Shown: positions 5,674 to 5,788 of the stretch, one piece after another
Layout: each line of letters opens with the position of its first letter
Position numbering within the stretch: the stretch's first letter is position 1
Assembly (NCBI GenBank): GCA_021821225.1
Contig: JAKACR010000193.1
Location: 1 to 5,788 of the forward strand
Direction: 5' to 3'
Length of the DNA stretch: 5,788 nt
Source: Bacillota bacterium
GTDB lineage: Bacteria > Bacillota > Bacilli > Alicyclobacillales > SLC66
The notes under the pieces: model-generated
What the model was told of the DNA's origin: nothing
Databases searched by the model: none
The model's input: only the letters and a program-made list of their open reading frames with translations
Translations under genes and position numbers: made by a program

Positions 5674-5701
5674 GGCCTGGGCGGATTTCGCAGGCCTTTT
5701 T
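5674..5701 (+). terminator. Probable intrinsic terminator after fin
   Basis: GGCCTG (5674-5679) pairs with CAGGCC (5691-5696), giving a six-pair stem (five G-C, one A-T) with an 11-base loop, followed at once by TTTTT (5697-5701). It begins 52 bases after the fin stop and would end the cluster. The loop is rather long and the T-run short, so partial read-through is possible. Confidence 0.6.
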
Positions 5702-5788
5702 GCCGTGCAACGCGGCGCACGATGACTTCGGGCATACGCCGGTGCTTGCGCGCCGCCAACAACCGAGAAGAAAAATACGCCTGCGGCG
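5702..5788. other. Right-hand end, no identifiable gene
   Basis: I see no recognisable gene, promoter or RNA in this stretch. A + strand frame from ATG 5722 stays open to the window edge, but its 22 residues resemble no family I know and it has no clear ribosome binding site. In B. subtilis mfd follows fin; nothing here reads like the start of Mfd, so it would have to begin beyond the window. Confidence 0.5.

Noticed and set aside
1..5788. A mobile element, CRISPR array, tRNA/rRNA, toxin-antitoxin pair or defence system
   Set aside because: No direct-repeat arrays, transposase-like frames, tRNA-like folds or accessory genes were seen. Gene order and coding style are those of a conserved core chromosomal region.

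Overview
The window is a housekeeping and early-sporulation gene cluster from an endospore-forming Bacillota. All recognisable genes lie on the + strand. The order ispE (3' part), purR, ridA (yabJ), spoVG, glmU, prs, pth (spoVC), fin (yabK) matches the chromosomal neighbourhood known from Bacillus subtilis. Forespore and sporulation genes (spoVG, fin) with matching sigma-H-type and forespore-type promoters show that the host sporulates. The DNA is clearly GC-rich, the third codon positions are strongly G/C, and several genes use GTG or TTG starts. This suggests a high-GC member of Bacilli, perhaps an Alicyclobacillaceae-like lineage; that placement is an inference from composition and synteny only.

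Left part (1-1884): the last 206 residues of the isoprenoid-pathway kinase IspE, then purR 16 bases later and ridA 45 bases after that. A strong hairpin sits across the purR stop codon just before the ridA ribosome binding site.

Middle (1885-3789): about 110 bases of AT-rich control DNA with a good sigma-H promoter precede spoVG, whose start is best placed at GTG 1996 behind an extended Shine-Dalgarno. Between spoVG and glmU, 127 bases hold a sigma-A-type promoter embedded in a nested stem-loop. The 3' arm of that stem-loop contains the glmU ribosome binding site. RNA read through from upstream should fold and hide the site, while RNA begun at the local promoter cannot form the stem.

Right part (3782-5788): glmU, prs and pth are tightly packed. 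The prs ribosome binding site overlaps the glmU stop, and prs and pth overlap by 8 bases. The ctc/rplY gene that separates prs and pth in B. subtilis is absent. A forespore-type promoter begins on the pth stop codon and drives fin, which is followed by a probable intrinsic terminator. The last 87 bases hold nothing I can identify; mfd would be expected beyond the right end.

The genes link metabolite supply (isoprenoid, purine/PRPP and UDP-GlcNAc synthesis) with translation quality control and entry into sporulation. I found no new gene system, mobile element, CRISPR array or RNA gene. The points of interest are regulatory, chiefly the glmU leader stem-loop and the forespore promoter at the pth/fin junction.
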